From Calendula officinalis (taxonomy: Eukaryota; Streptophyta; Magnoliopsida; Asterales; Asteraceae), in the NCBI GenBank assembly GCA_963853835.1, contig OY970822.1, forward strand, positions 20,183,058-20,247,057: a DNA stretch of 64,000 nucleotides, given 5' to 3'. Shown piece after piece: positions 1 to 12,726 of the stretch. The notes under the pieces were generated by a model, which was not told the origin of the DNA, did no database searches, and saw only the letters and a list, made by a program, of their open reading frames with translations. Both the position numbers and the translations under genes were made by a program. The first letter of the stretch is position 1. Each line of letters opens with the position of its first letter.

Positions 1-3000
1 CATATGAATTTGATCAGAAGAGAGTGTGATTCGTGTGCTTTTTAAAAGAACTGTTAATAACCGTATGCAAGATTCAGCCAATGGGCTGGTAGCATTAACA
101 GAACTGTGGAGGATAACAAAAAGTGCACTTTTTATATTATCTGCTTGCGAATCGAGGGACGGTAATGGAATTTTGACCAGAATTGAAAGACACAAAAGAG
201 CTTCAGATGTTATATCTTCAAACTTGGAGCTCAAGCAACCGCATAACAACCCAACAAACGGGTCCAGCATTGATAATATGTGCTCTTGGTTTTCTTTCCA
301 TTTGGTTTTCTTAATTCGATTATGCAAAATACCAAGAGCAAATACCGTGATGAGATGTGAACTTTGCTTGTTGCTGACGTCAGCATTGTCTTCAATGAGG
401 CCATATATGAAAATAAGGAGGTCTTTCTCGTTGACAGATGGGTTGCACTTGATACCTGCAGCTATATGTTGCAACATAGTTGCCAACTTTGACTTCAACT
501 TTGGGGTCAACTGCTGCTGAAGATGACGTGTAATGGGTGACATCAGCTTCAATGCATGTGTTTTAAACGTGATGTTTTGAGCAATTAATGTGAGGGATTC
601 AAATGATTTCCTTTTTCTCGTTTCCTTCATTTTTGAAGCAATCTTTTCAACGTCTTTTTCTTCAGACACATCACCAAGAATATCACTTTCAGCAACAGAC
701 AGAAGCTCATCCACACAATAATCCAACTTCCCGCTAACGGGACCCGTTAAACACTTTAATAATATAAAATTGAGTGTAAACCCTAGCACATGAAGCTCAA
801 ATCCTCTTTTTAAAGTCGATCTCAAAACTTTAAGAACAAACTGCAGATATTCTAACCCTAATTCTTTCAAACAAGCAGCAAGAGCCAACCGTGCTTCATC
901 ACGAACACTTTCTAACCGACTTTTTAAAAAATTTGCAACACGGTGAATGATAGTAGGAAGTTGTAGCTCCAACACGTTACCCGGAAGCAATTTATATAAC
1001 TTGAGTGCAACAAGACTGGCATTAACATTGACATTATCAGTATCCAAAGTCAACAACTTTTGTACTTTTGGTAACATCTTTTCTTGAAGAGAAGTTTGTA
1101 TGTCAGAATGTTGGTTGACCAAAGTGTCGGTATCGTGTGAAAAATGGAAGTTGTCGAGAATAGAGCAAATTAGTCGCAAAAAGAGTTTTGGTCTGTCGGG
1201 TTTAAGTTTGAGTTCTTTGAAACATTTGTTTAAAAGTGCATAATATTGTTTCCAGCCCATTAAACTAGAAATAGATGCAAGTGCTTCAATGCATGCATTT
1301 CTTAAATGCTCTCCTTTTCCATCTTTTACTTCAAGTAACATGTTGAATATGAGCGGGACCACTACTTTATTTGTAACAACCTGGATCATTTAAAAATAAG
1401 GTAAGTAATTAATTTTATGTATTAAATAAAAATATATGAATAAAAATTTTACCTCTGACAAATGGTGAGAACGAGTAACACTGGAGAAACGCAACAATGC
1501 CCTTGATCTCATATGCTTCTGTATTCATTAAAATTCAAGCCGACAGTAAAAAGTAATGTTAGTAACAGTAAATATATTCTTCTTTTATAAAAAATAATAA
1601 TTAGTAAGAAATTGTAACCTGTAAGTGAACGATATTATGAAAGAAATCTTTTTCTGCGTCTTCATTGCACAGAGCACGATATGATTCAAGGTTAGACACA
1701 TTAGGAAGCTTCAACACCATCTCTTTTAGTAAATCCATCCACACCTACAAATTAAAATATAAAAAATAAATCAAGTAATTATGACAAAATATAACAAAAT
1801 AAAAATGATATAGTAAATAAGTGTTTCACCTTTTTAACTGTAGTTTCTTTGTTCATAGCATCCCCCATGTACTTCAAGAAAAAGTTGTTTATTATGTTCT
1901 GAATGCGTGTTTCAGACCAACTCCCAACCAATTCACCAGAAATAATCTTACTACAAAAATCAATAAAAAGACGCAAAAGCCCATATGCACTGTTCCTCAA
2001 AGTCAAATCTTGAGATGACATATCGTGTACGCAATGTGACAAGATAATCAAACTATGTTCCTCACCGACACTGCAGAAAAACTCAATGTTTATTTTCTCA
2101 TAAGCACCAAGTATGACATCATAATCAAGAGCATCCATTTCCATCGCTGATGTGGCATTGAATTCCTGAAGAAGTTTTGCCACGTGGACTAAACGAGTGT
2201 CATTTTCACTTAGGGCATCAAGGACACCGCAGATTGCCAGCCGGACTGATGATGTGGCATCAATAAGAAGTGGAGAAATAGTATTTAAGATTAAACTGCT
2301 GCTTTCACTTCCTAACATCGGTACCATCTTTTGGATAACATGCAATGTCTCCACACATGAATCTGTGTGTTGGAAAGAATTAATTATAAAGTCAAACAAA
2401 AAAGAATTATAATGACATTAAAATGATAATATAATATATAATTTACTAACCCCAATCATGAGGTTTCTTGGTTAAAGATGGAAGCAAAATGTCAACGAAT
2501 TTTTTCCCAGTTGAAGGATCTTTTATATATTTGGGCAATAATCTGAAAATGCTAAGATCTCTTGTTCCAGAAGATTTCAGTGATTTCCTACATAATCAAC
2601 TCATGTTAACAATTAGAGATAATGAAACGGGCCGAACCGATAGAAAGCTATCCAAAGTGTGTTTTCAATGCGTAAAACCTTGGAATCCATTGTATTTAAA
2701 ACATTATATTTTTACTAACAATATAAAATAACTTTTTAATAATATATGAAACCCATTACCCAATCCCCTTGACCCAAACATTTTACAAATCACTCCTACA
2801 GAGCTGTTAGAAAGAAAAATAAAATTAAAATAAAATACCTGTTGGTATTTTTGCATGTGAAAAGGTGATGCAAGCTGCAAACAAGCATATCAATATTAGG
2901 AAGTAAAATTCCTTTCACATGACTATCACCGTTTTCCAGCTCGTTGTCAAGATTAATAAGATTCTCAATGAATCTAAGAACACAAGATATAATAGCTTCA

Positions 3001-6000
3001 GAAGCAGTTGGGACAGTTAGAATTGAAAATATATCTGGTACAAGATTATTTGCCCTGTGAAATAACGACACGAGCTTGTGGCTTCTACTCATTGCAAGAA
3101 AACAAACAAACAGTGAGCTTGGTTTTTCACTGCTGGCACCTTCTTGCTTAAATCCATCGATTAAAGGTTTTAAGGATGAAAAAAACATGTCCCAAAATTC
3201 CAAACTAAAATCATGATTCTCAAATTTACTCAAAACCATTGATATAATCTTCAGGCATAAAGATCTCAAATCCTTCAATTGTTTCGGGCCCAAACTGGCT
3301 TCATTTTCTGCTTCATCGTCCTTACTTGGTGCACAAGTAGCTAATATACGAACAATACTTCCCATAAATGTATCAAGAACAGGATTAATACGTGAGTCAT
3401 CAAAAACTCCAAGAATTTCTTCTGTCACGTGTAAAAATCCATATATTTTCTTTGAAGATAATGAATTAATGTTATCAACTGTGAAATGTTTCAATACATC
3501 TGAAAATTCATAATTAGCAAGAGTTTTAGGTGGGCCCCAAATCAAATCGTCAAAACCCGATGAACCAGTTGTTAACGGTTTTATTAATAAAGCAAAAAAC
3601 AGAGGAAGCTCGTTGATATCCAGCTCAGCAAGGAATGCAATAACTGCTTTCCTGTGGTGCATGCTTGCAGCCTGAAGAAATAACAGTTAACAACACTTGT
3701 TACATATAGTTAAAAAAGTGAGATTAATAAAATTGGTTGATTAGAAAAAGGAAAAAGTTTACACCTTTCTAGAAGCAAGTGTTTTCAATTTTCTAACTTT
3801 TGGCACAAGAAGACGAATGACAAGTGGTACAAGAGAATCTCGATGTTGTTCGCTAATTATTTTAACATCTCGATGTTGTTCACTAATTAAATTAGAATCT
3901 CGATGTTGTTTACTAATTAAATTAGATTCCCTTGATAAACTCCATCTTGTAAGTTCATCCCTTAAAGTCTTAGGGTTGACCAGATTTCTAAGATGTTTCT
4001 CATATGGTACTAAGAATTCATCTTTCCAATTTAACAAGCAATCGAGAACCTTCATCTGAATTTCAGCATCATTCTCATCAATCAACCTAGATGGATACAT
4101 GAGAACACAATTATTTTTTTAATTTGCAGATGAATTATTAAATAATTTCTGAGTTTATAACCACCTGTATTGTATAACATCCTTAAGAAACTGGCTTCGA
4201 TAGAAAGATTTTGGATTGTGCATCAATTTCAGCAAGTTTAACCAATCTTCAAGAACAGCCTTCCATTCTTTTCCATTAGAAGCTTGCAAATTATATGATC
4301 TCACACTGCAACGTTATAGGGAATATTATATTAATTTACCAAAGAAAAAAGAAGTTAAAATTACTTTAAATATATATTATATATTAATATAGATATGGAT
4401 GATTTACCTCATAAGATCATTAACCTCATAGCCCAAAAACTTCAAGAGCAAAGGTATAATTTGCCGATTTCGTGATTCAACGAAGGTTGGAACTTTTTGC
4501 AATGATTTGATCAACAATGACAAAACAGTTGCAGATGGAACATCAACATATTTAGGACCAACAAATGTGTTAAAACAACTGACCACATCATTACTGTCAT
4601 TTAATTCACTGTTGTCTTTATCCAAAGGCTCTTGATTTGATATGAAGTTAGAAACACATTTTTCTAGAAACTTCACGCATATTTCCCACACAATTTCATG
4701 ATAATTGCTAACCAAAACTGCAAAACATTCCATAGCTGGATTCCATAGATAATTAAATCGGTTGTGAAATATGCCAATAATTGAATTGAAAACAAGGGGT
4801 ATATAACTGCCACATATTCTTCCAGCAGAAAGATCCGTTTGTATCTTTGATATTAATAAAATAACTTTCCTGCTAGTAGCTATAGAAAGAGAGGTTGCTT
4901 CAATTTCAAGCAACGTATGAAGAACCTGAAATACGAGGATAATTAAAAACATTTTAATTAGATTAAATTTACATTTTTTTCGTTAAATGGTGAAAAATAA
5001 GCAAGAGAACGGCACATACATTCTTTTGAGGACCATCTATTATCATATCATTCTCAGAATTTATAGATTCATAATGGCACAAAATTCTTAGTGTAAGCAG
5101 ACGAATTTGTTTATCAGAGTGGCATAAGTTTTCAGAAAATATATCAAATGCATCAACAGTTTTTCCCGCCTCTAACTCCAGATGCTTCTTATGAGTGACC
5201 CTGCATTGACCGATTAATTAAAGTCAAATTTATTCAAACCTTAAAAGTTGGAAATTGGTAAAGAATAACATCAACATACCCATCTAATGAATCCAAGAAA
5301 TCAGCAACTGCAGATAATATATGAACAGAAGATTTGTATTTTTTAGCAAAATATAAGAATTTATCCACCGGTGATTCGTCACTCAATTTCTGATAAGAAA
5401 CCAAACCAGCTCCAATAAGGCTTTCCCATGTTCGTTTAGGAAATGCAGAATTTGTGTCTGAAAGAACCATTAAAACAAATTAACAATATATTTACAATCT
5501 TATATATTTTTGTGATGGTTTAAACAAACTCGTACCAGAATTAGTCATCAAAAGGTGATCAACAGCTTCTACAAAGTCCATTAATAATGACGGATTAGCT
5601 TGAAATTCTGTCATGTAAGAATAGCAGCTGATAATTCCCCAAATTTGACCTAAATCTGTTGCTTTAAATTCCACAAATGATGGATCAGCATCCTTAATCT
5701 TTCCAATCCAGCAAGTAATATGTTCCGTGAGAAAATTGCAAATTCTTGAAATCCTCTGTTTGGATTTCTCTTCTAACAGACAAAATTTTAGGGTTTGTAA
5801 TTTCTCAAAGAACTTAATAAGCAGGTACATAAATTCATCCTCTGAGATTGTGATTAATTCAGACAATGCACTGAAAACCAATTAAAAATGTTAAAACAAA
5901 ATAAAGAATAACCTACTTTTTACAGCCTGTATTAAAAATTTGAATCATGTCATTCTTACCTTACAATACTAATTCTGAATGTGTAGACTATGGAACTATC

Positions 6001-8139
6001 CTTTGATAATAGCTCCTTAATGAAGGTCATAAAACTGCAACCAATAAATGTCGATTTAAAACAAAACAAGTAGTAAAAAAACACCAATTTGAATAAAAAT
6101 AAAAAATAAAAAATGGTAAATACCTGTTATTCCTCATCTCAAATATAGGAGCCCATTGCATTGACAATTCAGTTAATAACGCATCATGATTACCCTTATG
6201 AAGACCATCAAGAACACAAAGCATCAGCTGCAGAATTTTATCAATAACTTCAAATGATTCATCATCATCGGCCTTCATAGGCATTATAAATTTCTCAACA
6301 AGAAACTTAACTAACTCAAGCACTGCTTCAAACTCTGCAATATTAAAATCAAAATGCATGTTAATAAATACTATAAAAAATTAAAATTAACCATTTAGCC
6401 TTACCAATTGTCTTGTGCACATTATCAATTTGCATAGTGGAAAAAAACAGGGAAAGAAGATGATTAAGATGAAGTAAATTTCCATTTGAAATAGAAGCAT
6501 ATATTTCATCTTGCTGATATTGTAACAACAATTTAAACTCTGCGGGCCTCAACTCTTCAAATAACCGTTGAAAAACTATGATCATAACTTCAACAACTGC
6601 TTTTGATCCTTCATTACCACTTCCAAAAACTTCAACATGGAGTGATTGTGTCAGCACTTGCAAAGCTTTGGAATGCAACTTTGATGAAAATCCTCTCATA
6701 ACATAAAATAACAAACCACTAACTCCTGATATTCTACTTTCCAAAGGTTTTGTCACAACTTCAGACATGATTTTCCTAACACCTGTCAAATATTAAAGTT
6801 TAAAAGTTATTATTAATTAATACCTGTTGAAAAAGATTTGTAATAATGTACAAATATCTCACCTCTGTTAAGTTGTTCAACAGGTGCATTCCTTAACAAG
6901 AAGGACACAGATTCTGCCATAAATTCTTGGATGTAATCTTTTGGATAGAATCTTAATTTATTTGTAACTCTGATATGGAAATGAAGATAGTGTTAATAAG
7001 ATTTTTAAAAAAATATGTTAAGATAAAGTCTGTTTTACAGTTTTACTTACTTGAGGATATGGACAACGTCTCTCGTTAAATATTTTTGTAGATACATCAT
7101 AATGCATGACCAGGATGTAAATATCTGAAAGGAAAAATACAAATTGTTATTTTCTTGTTAGTTTTATTTAGGAAATTTAAATCAAAACACATAAAATTAA
7201 AATTTGGACCTGCTCAATTATTTCTGATTCCCTGTCGGCACCACTACTAAGAAGCAAAACTAACGAATCAGCAACCTTGTGCAAAAATCTGTGGATATAA
7301 AAAACAACAGTTAGAATTAGTTGTCCCGGAAATCAAAGATATGATTGAAAAAAGAGAAACAAAGATTTTATTAAAAAGCCATAAACTCACGGAATAAAGT
7401 CCTCCAAGAGATCTCTAGATAATGCTGCTATTAACCTGCATTAAAATAACATTTTTGATTACCACATATTTCAATTTATAGGTTGATAACAATAATATAG
7501 GTTTTTTATTTGTATATACAAGAGATTAAAAGAATAGAGATGCAAAGGCGATACCTGAGAATAGGTTCAAGTGACAATCTCCCTTTCATATCTAATCTAG
7601 AAAGAAGATTTGAAACTATAATATCCTTCTGTAATATAATTTGTGGTAATGTTTGTACCAACGGTAACATTTCTTCATAAAAAGATATAAAATCCTCAGC
7701 GGTGTTGAGTTCCTAGATATGTAGATGAAAAACAAAGCATTAATAAATGACAACAAAACAGAACAAAACATATGTTACAGTTGTTCTGGAAAAACAAAAC
7801 ATACCCTCCATTCAACAAGGCAATCGCGAAAAAAAGATGAGCCTTCAGAGGGTTCTGCTTTTAGGGGATCAAGGCTTCGAAAAACGTCAACATCGATTTC
7901 TTCAATTCGTTGGGAGAATGTTTTAAACTGTAAAAAACAGATACATTCATCAGCATTTACATATTTAAATACCCCATGATTAGACCCAACTTTCAATTAG
8001 TAATTTCCAATTACCAGTGTAACATTGTTATAATTTATAAATATTTAAAGCTTGAAAGTTAAAAGCATACCACAAAGCGTCTTTTTCCAGCTCCTTTGTT
8101 CAGAGACTTAACCGCCTGAGCATGCGATTGTGTCGCCAT
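1..8139 (-). CDS. UTP20: UTP20 / DRIM-like small-subunit processome HEAT-repeat protein, 5' part (spliced, runs off the left edge)
   Basis: UTP20 is a large alpha-helical scaffold of the nucleolar U3 processome that matures 18S rRNA. Exons inferred from GT/AG sites and frame, 5' to 3': 8139-8071, 7927-7805, 7712-7555, 7435-7391, 7288-7210, 7124-7051, 6969-6863, 6782-6405, 6334-6124, 6034-5960, 5870-5536, 5457-5280, 5200-5020, 4925-4408, 4305-4165, 4086-3765, 3671-2839, 2542-2451, 2362-1830, 1744-1619, 1518-1453, 1380 to below 1. They sum to about 6.0 kb (about 2,008 codons) of a family protein of roughly 2,600-2,800 residues. Family landmarks seen: an N-terminal LEPILRLIAALSRDLLEDF stretch, KVLDCLLNWKDEFLVPY near residue 900, LVPLVIRLLVPKVRKLKTLA near residue 980, TLKRGFELHVLGFTL near residue 1730, and LDPFVGLLCGCLSSK close to the edge. 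The start ATG (8137-8139) opens MATQSHAQAVKSLNKG. No frame-breaking change was seen. Individual splice sites are predictions; the 7210 donor (GTCC) is the weakest. Confidence 0.9.
3838..3927 (-). repeat. Three in-frame 30-bp tandem repeats in a UTP20 exon
   Basis: Three consecutive 30-bp units (3898-3927, 3868-3897, 3838-3867 in gene order) encode variants of a 10-residue block containing (I)S(K/E)QHRD. In UTP20 relatives as I recall them this segment, just before LVPLVIRLL, holds a single QHR block, so two extra copies look like a lineage-specific in-frame expansion around residues 944-974. The frame stays open. Confidence 0.85.
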
Positions 8140-8222
8140 AATTGTACACAAAATCTGTCACCAAAAAAGTGTTCTATGAGTTTGAGGATAATATCCCCTT
8201 GCAATTCACGGGTGTTGTTCTA

Positions 8223-8313
8223 AATGCTCATTAGCAATTTTAGGGTTCATTTGCAATTTCTGAGTTACATGAACAACACCCAATGCTCATTAGCAATTTT
8301 AGGGTTCATTTGC
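8223..8313. repeat. Short direct duplication in the UTP20 leader intron
   Basis: A 32-bp sequence beginning AATGCTCATTAGCAATTTTA occurs at 8223-8254 and again at 8282-8313, 59 bp apart and identical. It is probably a local slippage duplication. Confidence 0.85.
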
Positions 8314-8816
8314 CAGATAACTTATAATATAACTTGAACAGTCAACTCAATTTACTCAAAATTCACATAGTATTTATTTTAAGGGTACGTTTGGTACACA
8401 GAATGGATAAATTAATAATGAAAGTGCATAACTAAAATCAACATCCAAAAACATAAACCATTGTCACTTTCAAAAACATCAATTTAATCAAAATGTAACA
8501 AAAAAAGCAGTTCTAAGTACTTCAACCATAACACATCAAGAACAATATTTGAACCATGAATCAAATAACGCATATTAAAAAATCAAGTCTTGATTATAAA
8601 CTAAATCACAAAAAACGATTCATAATATTAAAAATCAAGTCTTGATTTATATAAACTAAATCACAAGTACGATTTATAAACTAAATCTTGAAACTGATTA
8701 AAATCATAACTAACTCCATTGAAAATTTCTTGATTTATAAACTAAAATTCGTAACTTCAAAAATGTAAGTAAATCAGGAACTTCAATAAATTAACTCCAT
8801 TGAAACGGATCAAAAT

Positions 8817-8900
8817 CAACCACATGGAATTGAATGTCTGTTCGACATCGGTGAATATCAACCACATGGAAACAGATTTCTGTTCGACATCGGTGCATAA
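8817..8900. repeat. Two 42-bp tandem units in the UTP20 leader intron
   Basis: Units at 8817-8858 and 8859-8900 share CAACCACATGGAA and CTGTTCGACATCGGTG. The preceding 8580-8760 holds looser repeats built on AATCAAGTCTTGATT and TATAAACTAAATC. No coding content. Confidence 0.75.
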
Positions 8901-9078
8901 ATATGGTTTTTGTTCAATTTAACTCCGTTGAAACGGATTTCTTCAGAGACGGAGAGAGAGAGAGAGAGAGTACCTTGGAGAGAAGCTATGTATAATGAAG
9001 GTTTTCTCCTGCTACGAACGAACGAAGGTGTCTACGAGTGGTGGGCGGCGATGTGTTTTTGAAGACGAAGTGATAAGT

Positions 9079-9351
9079 TGGGCTTTCAAGTCTCCGTTCG
9101 GGATTGAGAGGGTTCAAATATTAGAGTGGTCCGTTCAGGTCGTCGGAACAGAACCGGTTAATCTGAGCGAGAAGCACGGCGACGGCCTATCAGAGAGAGT
9201 GTAGATGGAGCAACGGTCGAACATATATGTTAGGGTTTAGGGTTCTACTGCTTCATAATTAACTCTGCAAAATCACAACTTACGAGTTACGATATGTATG
9301 TTTATAGGTAAGTACTGTCCCTCGACAATTAGAAGTTGTACTTTTGGCCCA
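9079..9351 (-). promoter_or_regulatory. Probable UTP20 promoter with telo-box and site II motifs
   Basis: At 9230-9244 the gene strand reads AACCCTAAACCCTAA, two overlapping telo-boxes. GGCCCA at 9346-9351 reads TGGGCC on the gene strand (site II), and TGGGCT on the plus strand at 9079-9084 is another site II-type hexamer in the leader. Telo-box plus site II (bound by TCP factors) is the established signature of plant ribosomal-protein and ribosome-biogenesis promoters, which fits the UTP20 call. Motifs are seen directly; function is inferred. Confidence 0.6.
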
Positions 9352-10914
9352 TTATCTTTTAATTGTGCATTAATGATCCTTAGTGTGATTTTATGATAAT
9401 TTGTTCTTTTGTCGTAGGATTGCTAGTGAGTCGAATTTTAATCAATTAACTTGAGATAGAGATCAAAGATAAAATCAAAAAGAACAAAAAATATAACTCA
9501 AAAAATATAACAAACAAAACTTGAGTTTTTTTAACCATGTAATGTAGATCTTTTTTTATAATTTTCATATTAAAATCATTTATATATTAAAATAATTTCG
9601 TATGAAATAAAAACATGTATTTGTTTTCATTATATGTCATTTTTTTTTTCTCAAATTCATGCCATAAAATAAAATTAAAACATTTAAACCCAGTTATACT
9701 TGTGTAAAATAAAGATGCATCTACACGAATGATAAAATTAGTACTCACAACTAAATTATTATACGTATTATAATAATTAATTTGTTATAATAATTAATAA
9801 GGTTCATTTATTTCTTGTAGTAACTTTCTTTTATATATTTATCAACGAAAATAAATACATACTTTGATGGCTTGTAACTTATTCAGGCAAAAAAATTACC
9901 ACAAGCTTTGATTTTATATTTTCTTCAAGAAATATTTAGCATGTTCACATCGATGTTTTACGTACATAGACTTTAAGCACATCTTACAACTATTACATTA
10001 ATACATCCTGTCATCCTTTCATAATCATTATATATGAAGATACCAACCTTGTGGGAGCCATAACGCTCTTTATACGTACTACGTATGAGAAATGAAATAG
10101 AAGTAAATTCAGACTTATGTTATTCTTTAGTTGGGCCTCGCAATTAGATGGGCTCGGCCTGTTTATTTTTGTAAACACGTTGAGCATCGGTAATTCAGTA
10201 TGATATTAAGACGTTAGCATTTATTTTAAAAACTGGTTGCAACACGCGTGATGCCGCGGGGATTTTCAGGCGATGTTTAAAAAATATTTTACATTAATTG
10301 TACAACGTCTAGCTATATACTTGACTTGTATTATTTTGCCGATTGTATCCAAATTATTGTTATCCTTAGTTATTATTTATATTCGTATACATTAGTTTTA
10401 TTTTGTGTACAACTGTATGTTAATCATGTAAACCCAAAAAATAAGATCATATAATTTGTTAATATTAAAATTTACACCTCTTTGAAACCAATTTTGTATA
10501 GGAAACATTAATAATATTATTGTATTAAAAAAATATATATTAAAATAACAGTAGTTAAGAAAACAATAATTTTAGTTATATAAGAATTCATTAATTATAT
10601 AGAAATATAAAATTTTGACTTATTTTTATAAAAAAATTACATATTAAATACTAAAGTTAATGAGAGTAAACTTTTATTTCCCAAAAGCTAAAGTTCAGGA
10701 GAAATAAAATGTAATTTCATTAAAAAACATTTAAAAAAATTACGGTATAAAAACTGAGGGGAAAGAAAAGGCAGGTAAAGAAAAAATTAACAAAAACATG
10801 ATGTAGATAGGACTCGAAAAATGTTTGGGGCTGTACGGAGAGGAAAGTGCTTGCAAAGAGGCGGTAAGTCATCTTGGCTGGCAGCCCTTTTGTGGAGAAT
10901 ATCTCATCTTGAGG
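9352..10914. other. AT-rich intergenic DNA, no gene seen
   Basis: No ORF with coding character and no RNA gene recognised. A short GC-rich island (about 10240-10275, CGCGTGATGCCGCGGGG) stands out in AT-rich DNA and may be the edge of an old repeat related to the one at 10915. Confidence 0.5.
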
Positions 10915-11260
10915 TATATACTAGCAGGTACCCGCGCAATGCGGCGGCGGGTACCCTGAAACTATATTTTGTGGTGATTATATTGATAGAAGTGGCAATA
11001 GTGATGGTGTAGACTGGTGGTACGTAATGATGGTGGGTGCGTGACGGTAGTAGTGACAACTGGGGGATGGTGGTTGAGGGTGATAGTGAATATGGTGGAG
11101 GGTGGTCGCGGCGGTGGCGGGTGATGGTGAGTGTTGGTGATGGGCAGCGATGGTGATTGGCCGGTGATGTTGGATCGGGGGTAGTGAGTGACTATATAAT
11201 AATAGGAGTTTAACTATTAATGAAGATAATAAGGTAGAACCCTTTGTTTATAACATGAAG
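10915..11260. repeat. Repeat with GC-rich palindromic head and GGTGAT-rich body
   Basis: Around 10928-10960 lies GGTACCCGCGCAATGCGGCG followed by a GGGTACC that can pair with its start. It is followed (about 10970-11175) by degenerate GGTGNN units. The form recalls dispersed non-coding plant repeats, but I cannot assign a class. A stretch at 11226-11275 with ATTCGAGTCTTGA loosely recalls a tRNA B box. The small ORF at 10821-11012 crosses the head and is not credible. Confidence 0.4.
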
Positions 11261-11461
11261 ATCGCATATTCGAGTCTTGAGATTTCAATTTTCTCAAAGC
11301 GTTAATATTTTTTGATATAACAAGTGTTTTTAATAAAAATAAAAATTTACTAATTTGGAAAAATCTGATGTGTTATCTAAATTCCAACTCAGTGTTATAT
11401 GGCGATGGGAAAAATTAATAATTTTACAAATAGTAAATTTGCTAATGTAGGTTGGAAAAAA

Positions 11462-11886
11462 CAAGGTTCTAGAAAGCGTAAGGCGTGACGTGGCGACACC
11501 ATCAAGCCTCAGCCAAGGCGAGCCATGGCGGGCCATGACGTTTTTCAAGGCGTCATTTAAGGCGGTAAATTTTTTATATAATTTATATATATACGTAAAT
11601 TAAATAAAATTTTTTATATAGATGTATTGATTTATATAACAATCATATATAAAACTTATAAAAAATATTACATCTAAATTTATAATTATATATATTACCA
11701 TTTTTTTCAAAAAAAATTCATTTTTCACTGCCGTTTTAAAAAAAATTCGTCATAAGGCGGGCCTTATCGCGCCTTATCTCACGCCACGCCTAGCCCAGCC
11801 GCCATGGTCTGTTTCGTAACGTCGATGTCGCGCCTCACGCCTTGGCGACGCCTTGGTGCCGCCATGGCGCGCCTTTTAGAACCTTG
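11462..11886. mobile_element. hAT-type MITE (425 bp) with perfect 8-bp target duplication
   Basis: Terminal inverted repeats begin CAAGGTTCTAGAAAGCG on the left and, reverse-complemented, CAAGGTTCTAAAAGGCGCGC on the right. Both sides are flanked by GGAAAAAA (11454-11461 and 11887-11894), an exact 8-bp duplication as made by hAT transposases. GC-rich arms full of AAGGCG/CGCCTT surround an AT-rich centre. No coding capacity, so non-autonomous. Confidence 0.85.
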
Positions 11887-11894
11887 GGAAAAAA

Positions 11895-12726
11895 TAAATA
11901 AGGTAGCACGTATTAACAAAGAGAATTGATATTGTTACAACAATTTTTAATGGTTATACCATACAGTACAGATTTTATAGATAACTGTACAAGTATATTA
12001 AGCATTGAATGTGGTCCATACCTTAAAAATTATGGTAGAAAAATTATCCCCCAATAACAAAAGGGAACGGTGAAACAAACGAACACATATCAACACTCTT
12101 TATAAAGAGAGTGATGTCAAATTTGCACCTTGCCTTAACGAATTATAATAAAATCAATTTTACGAATTATAAAAAAATCAATACAAATTTATGTGTGTTT
12201 ATTTGATAAGGTACACTCAAGTGTCTCAATTAAAAAAATCAAACTACAATCCCAAATAGAAATTGACTAAAACTTTAGAAAAGCCCACATTTAAGAATAA
12301 AATATACAAAAAAGCCGCATCAACTACCGTAGTTTATGATAAAGTCGCACTCAACAAGTATATTAGTCAGTGTCTCAAACAGTCAAATTTAAACACCAAT
12401 AATTCAATAACTCATAATCAGAAGCCAAACTAACCAACCTACAATTCCCAAAAACCATTACATTAATTAAAATTAACAGAAATTTGAAATCATTAATTTT
12501 TGTTATCTCTTTGGGATGTTTAAATCTTTAAAAACAGGGCTATCGACCTCAATTCCCATTGCATTGAAACCGTTGTCCACATACAAAACTGTTCAAGTGA
12601 TTGTTGAAGCCAATGGTGATGCCAAAAAAGCAGCAGAATTTCCCACTTCCTCTATTTTTTTACATCAATTGCAAAAAGGAAATACATATGCAGAAAAAAA
12701 AGGAAATACATCACTATTGTTAACAA
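11895..12726. other. Intergenic DNA, no gene seen
   Basis: AT-rich. A 98-codon open frame beginning at 12516 has a gene-like start (KPLSTYKTVQVIVEANGD) but ends in low-complexity and CGGTT-repeat sequence, and I recognise no family; it may be a small gene remnant. Confidence 0.35.

Larger units (their letters stand above)
8140..9225 (-). other. UTP20 5' leader with a probable leader intron
   Basis: Upstream of the ATG a consensus acceptor (CTGACAG-like, exon edge near 8154) and a donor (CCAAG|GTAC, exon edge near 8974) predict an 819-bp leader intron, 8155-8973. It would leave a first non-coding exon from about 8974 to 9225. A (CT)n tract in gene sense (8950-8970) lies beside the donor. The intron is AT-rich, has short duplications and no coding potential. 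The small plus-strand ORF at 8995-9204 overlaps this leader and looks like antisense chance. Transcript evidence would be needed to fix the transcription start. Confidence 0.5.

Noticed and set aside
26..520. 164-codon plus-strand frame at the left edge
   Set aside because: The minus strand is open here in the UTP20 frame with strong family motifs; this is its shadow.
8995..9204. 69-codon plus frame upstream of UTP20
   Set aside because: It overlaps the predicted non-coding first exon of UTP20 in antisense and shows no family.
9230..9244. Interstitial telomere remnant
   Set aside because: Only about two AAACCCT units; placed at a ribosome-biogenesis promoter, a telo-box is the better reading.
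10821..11012. 63-codon plus frame as a small gene
   Set aside because: It runs through the GC-rich palindromic repeat head and has no recognisable domain.
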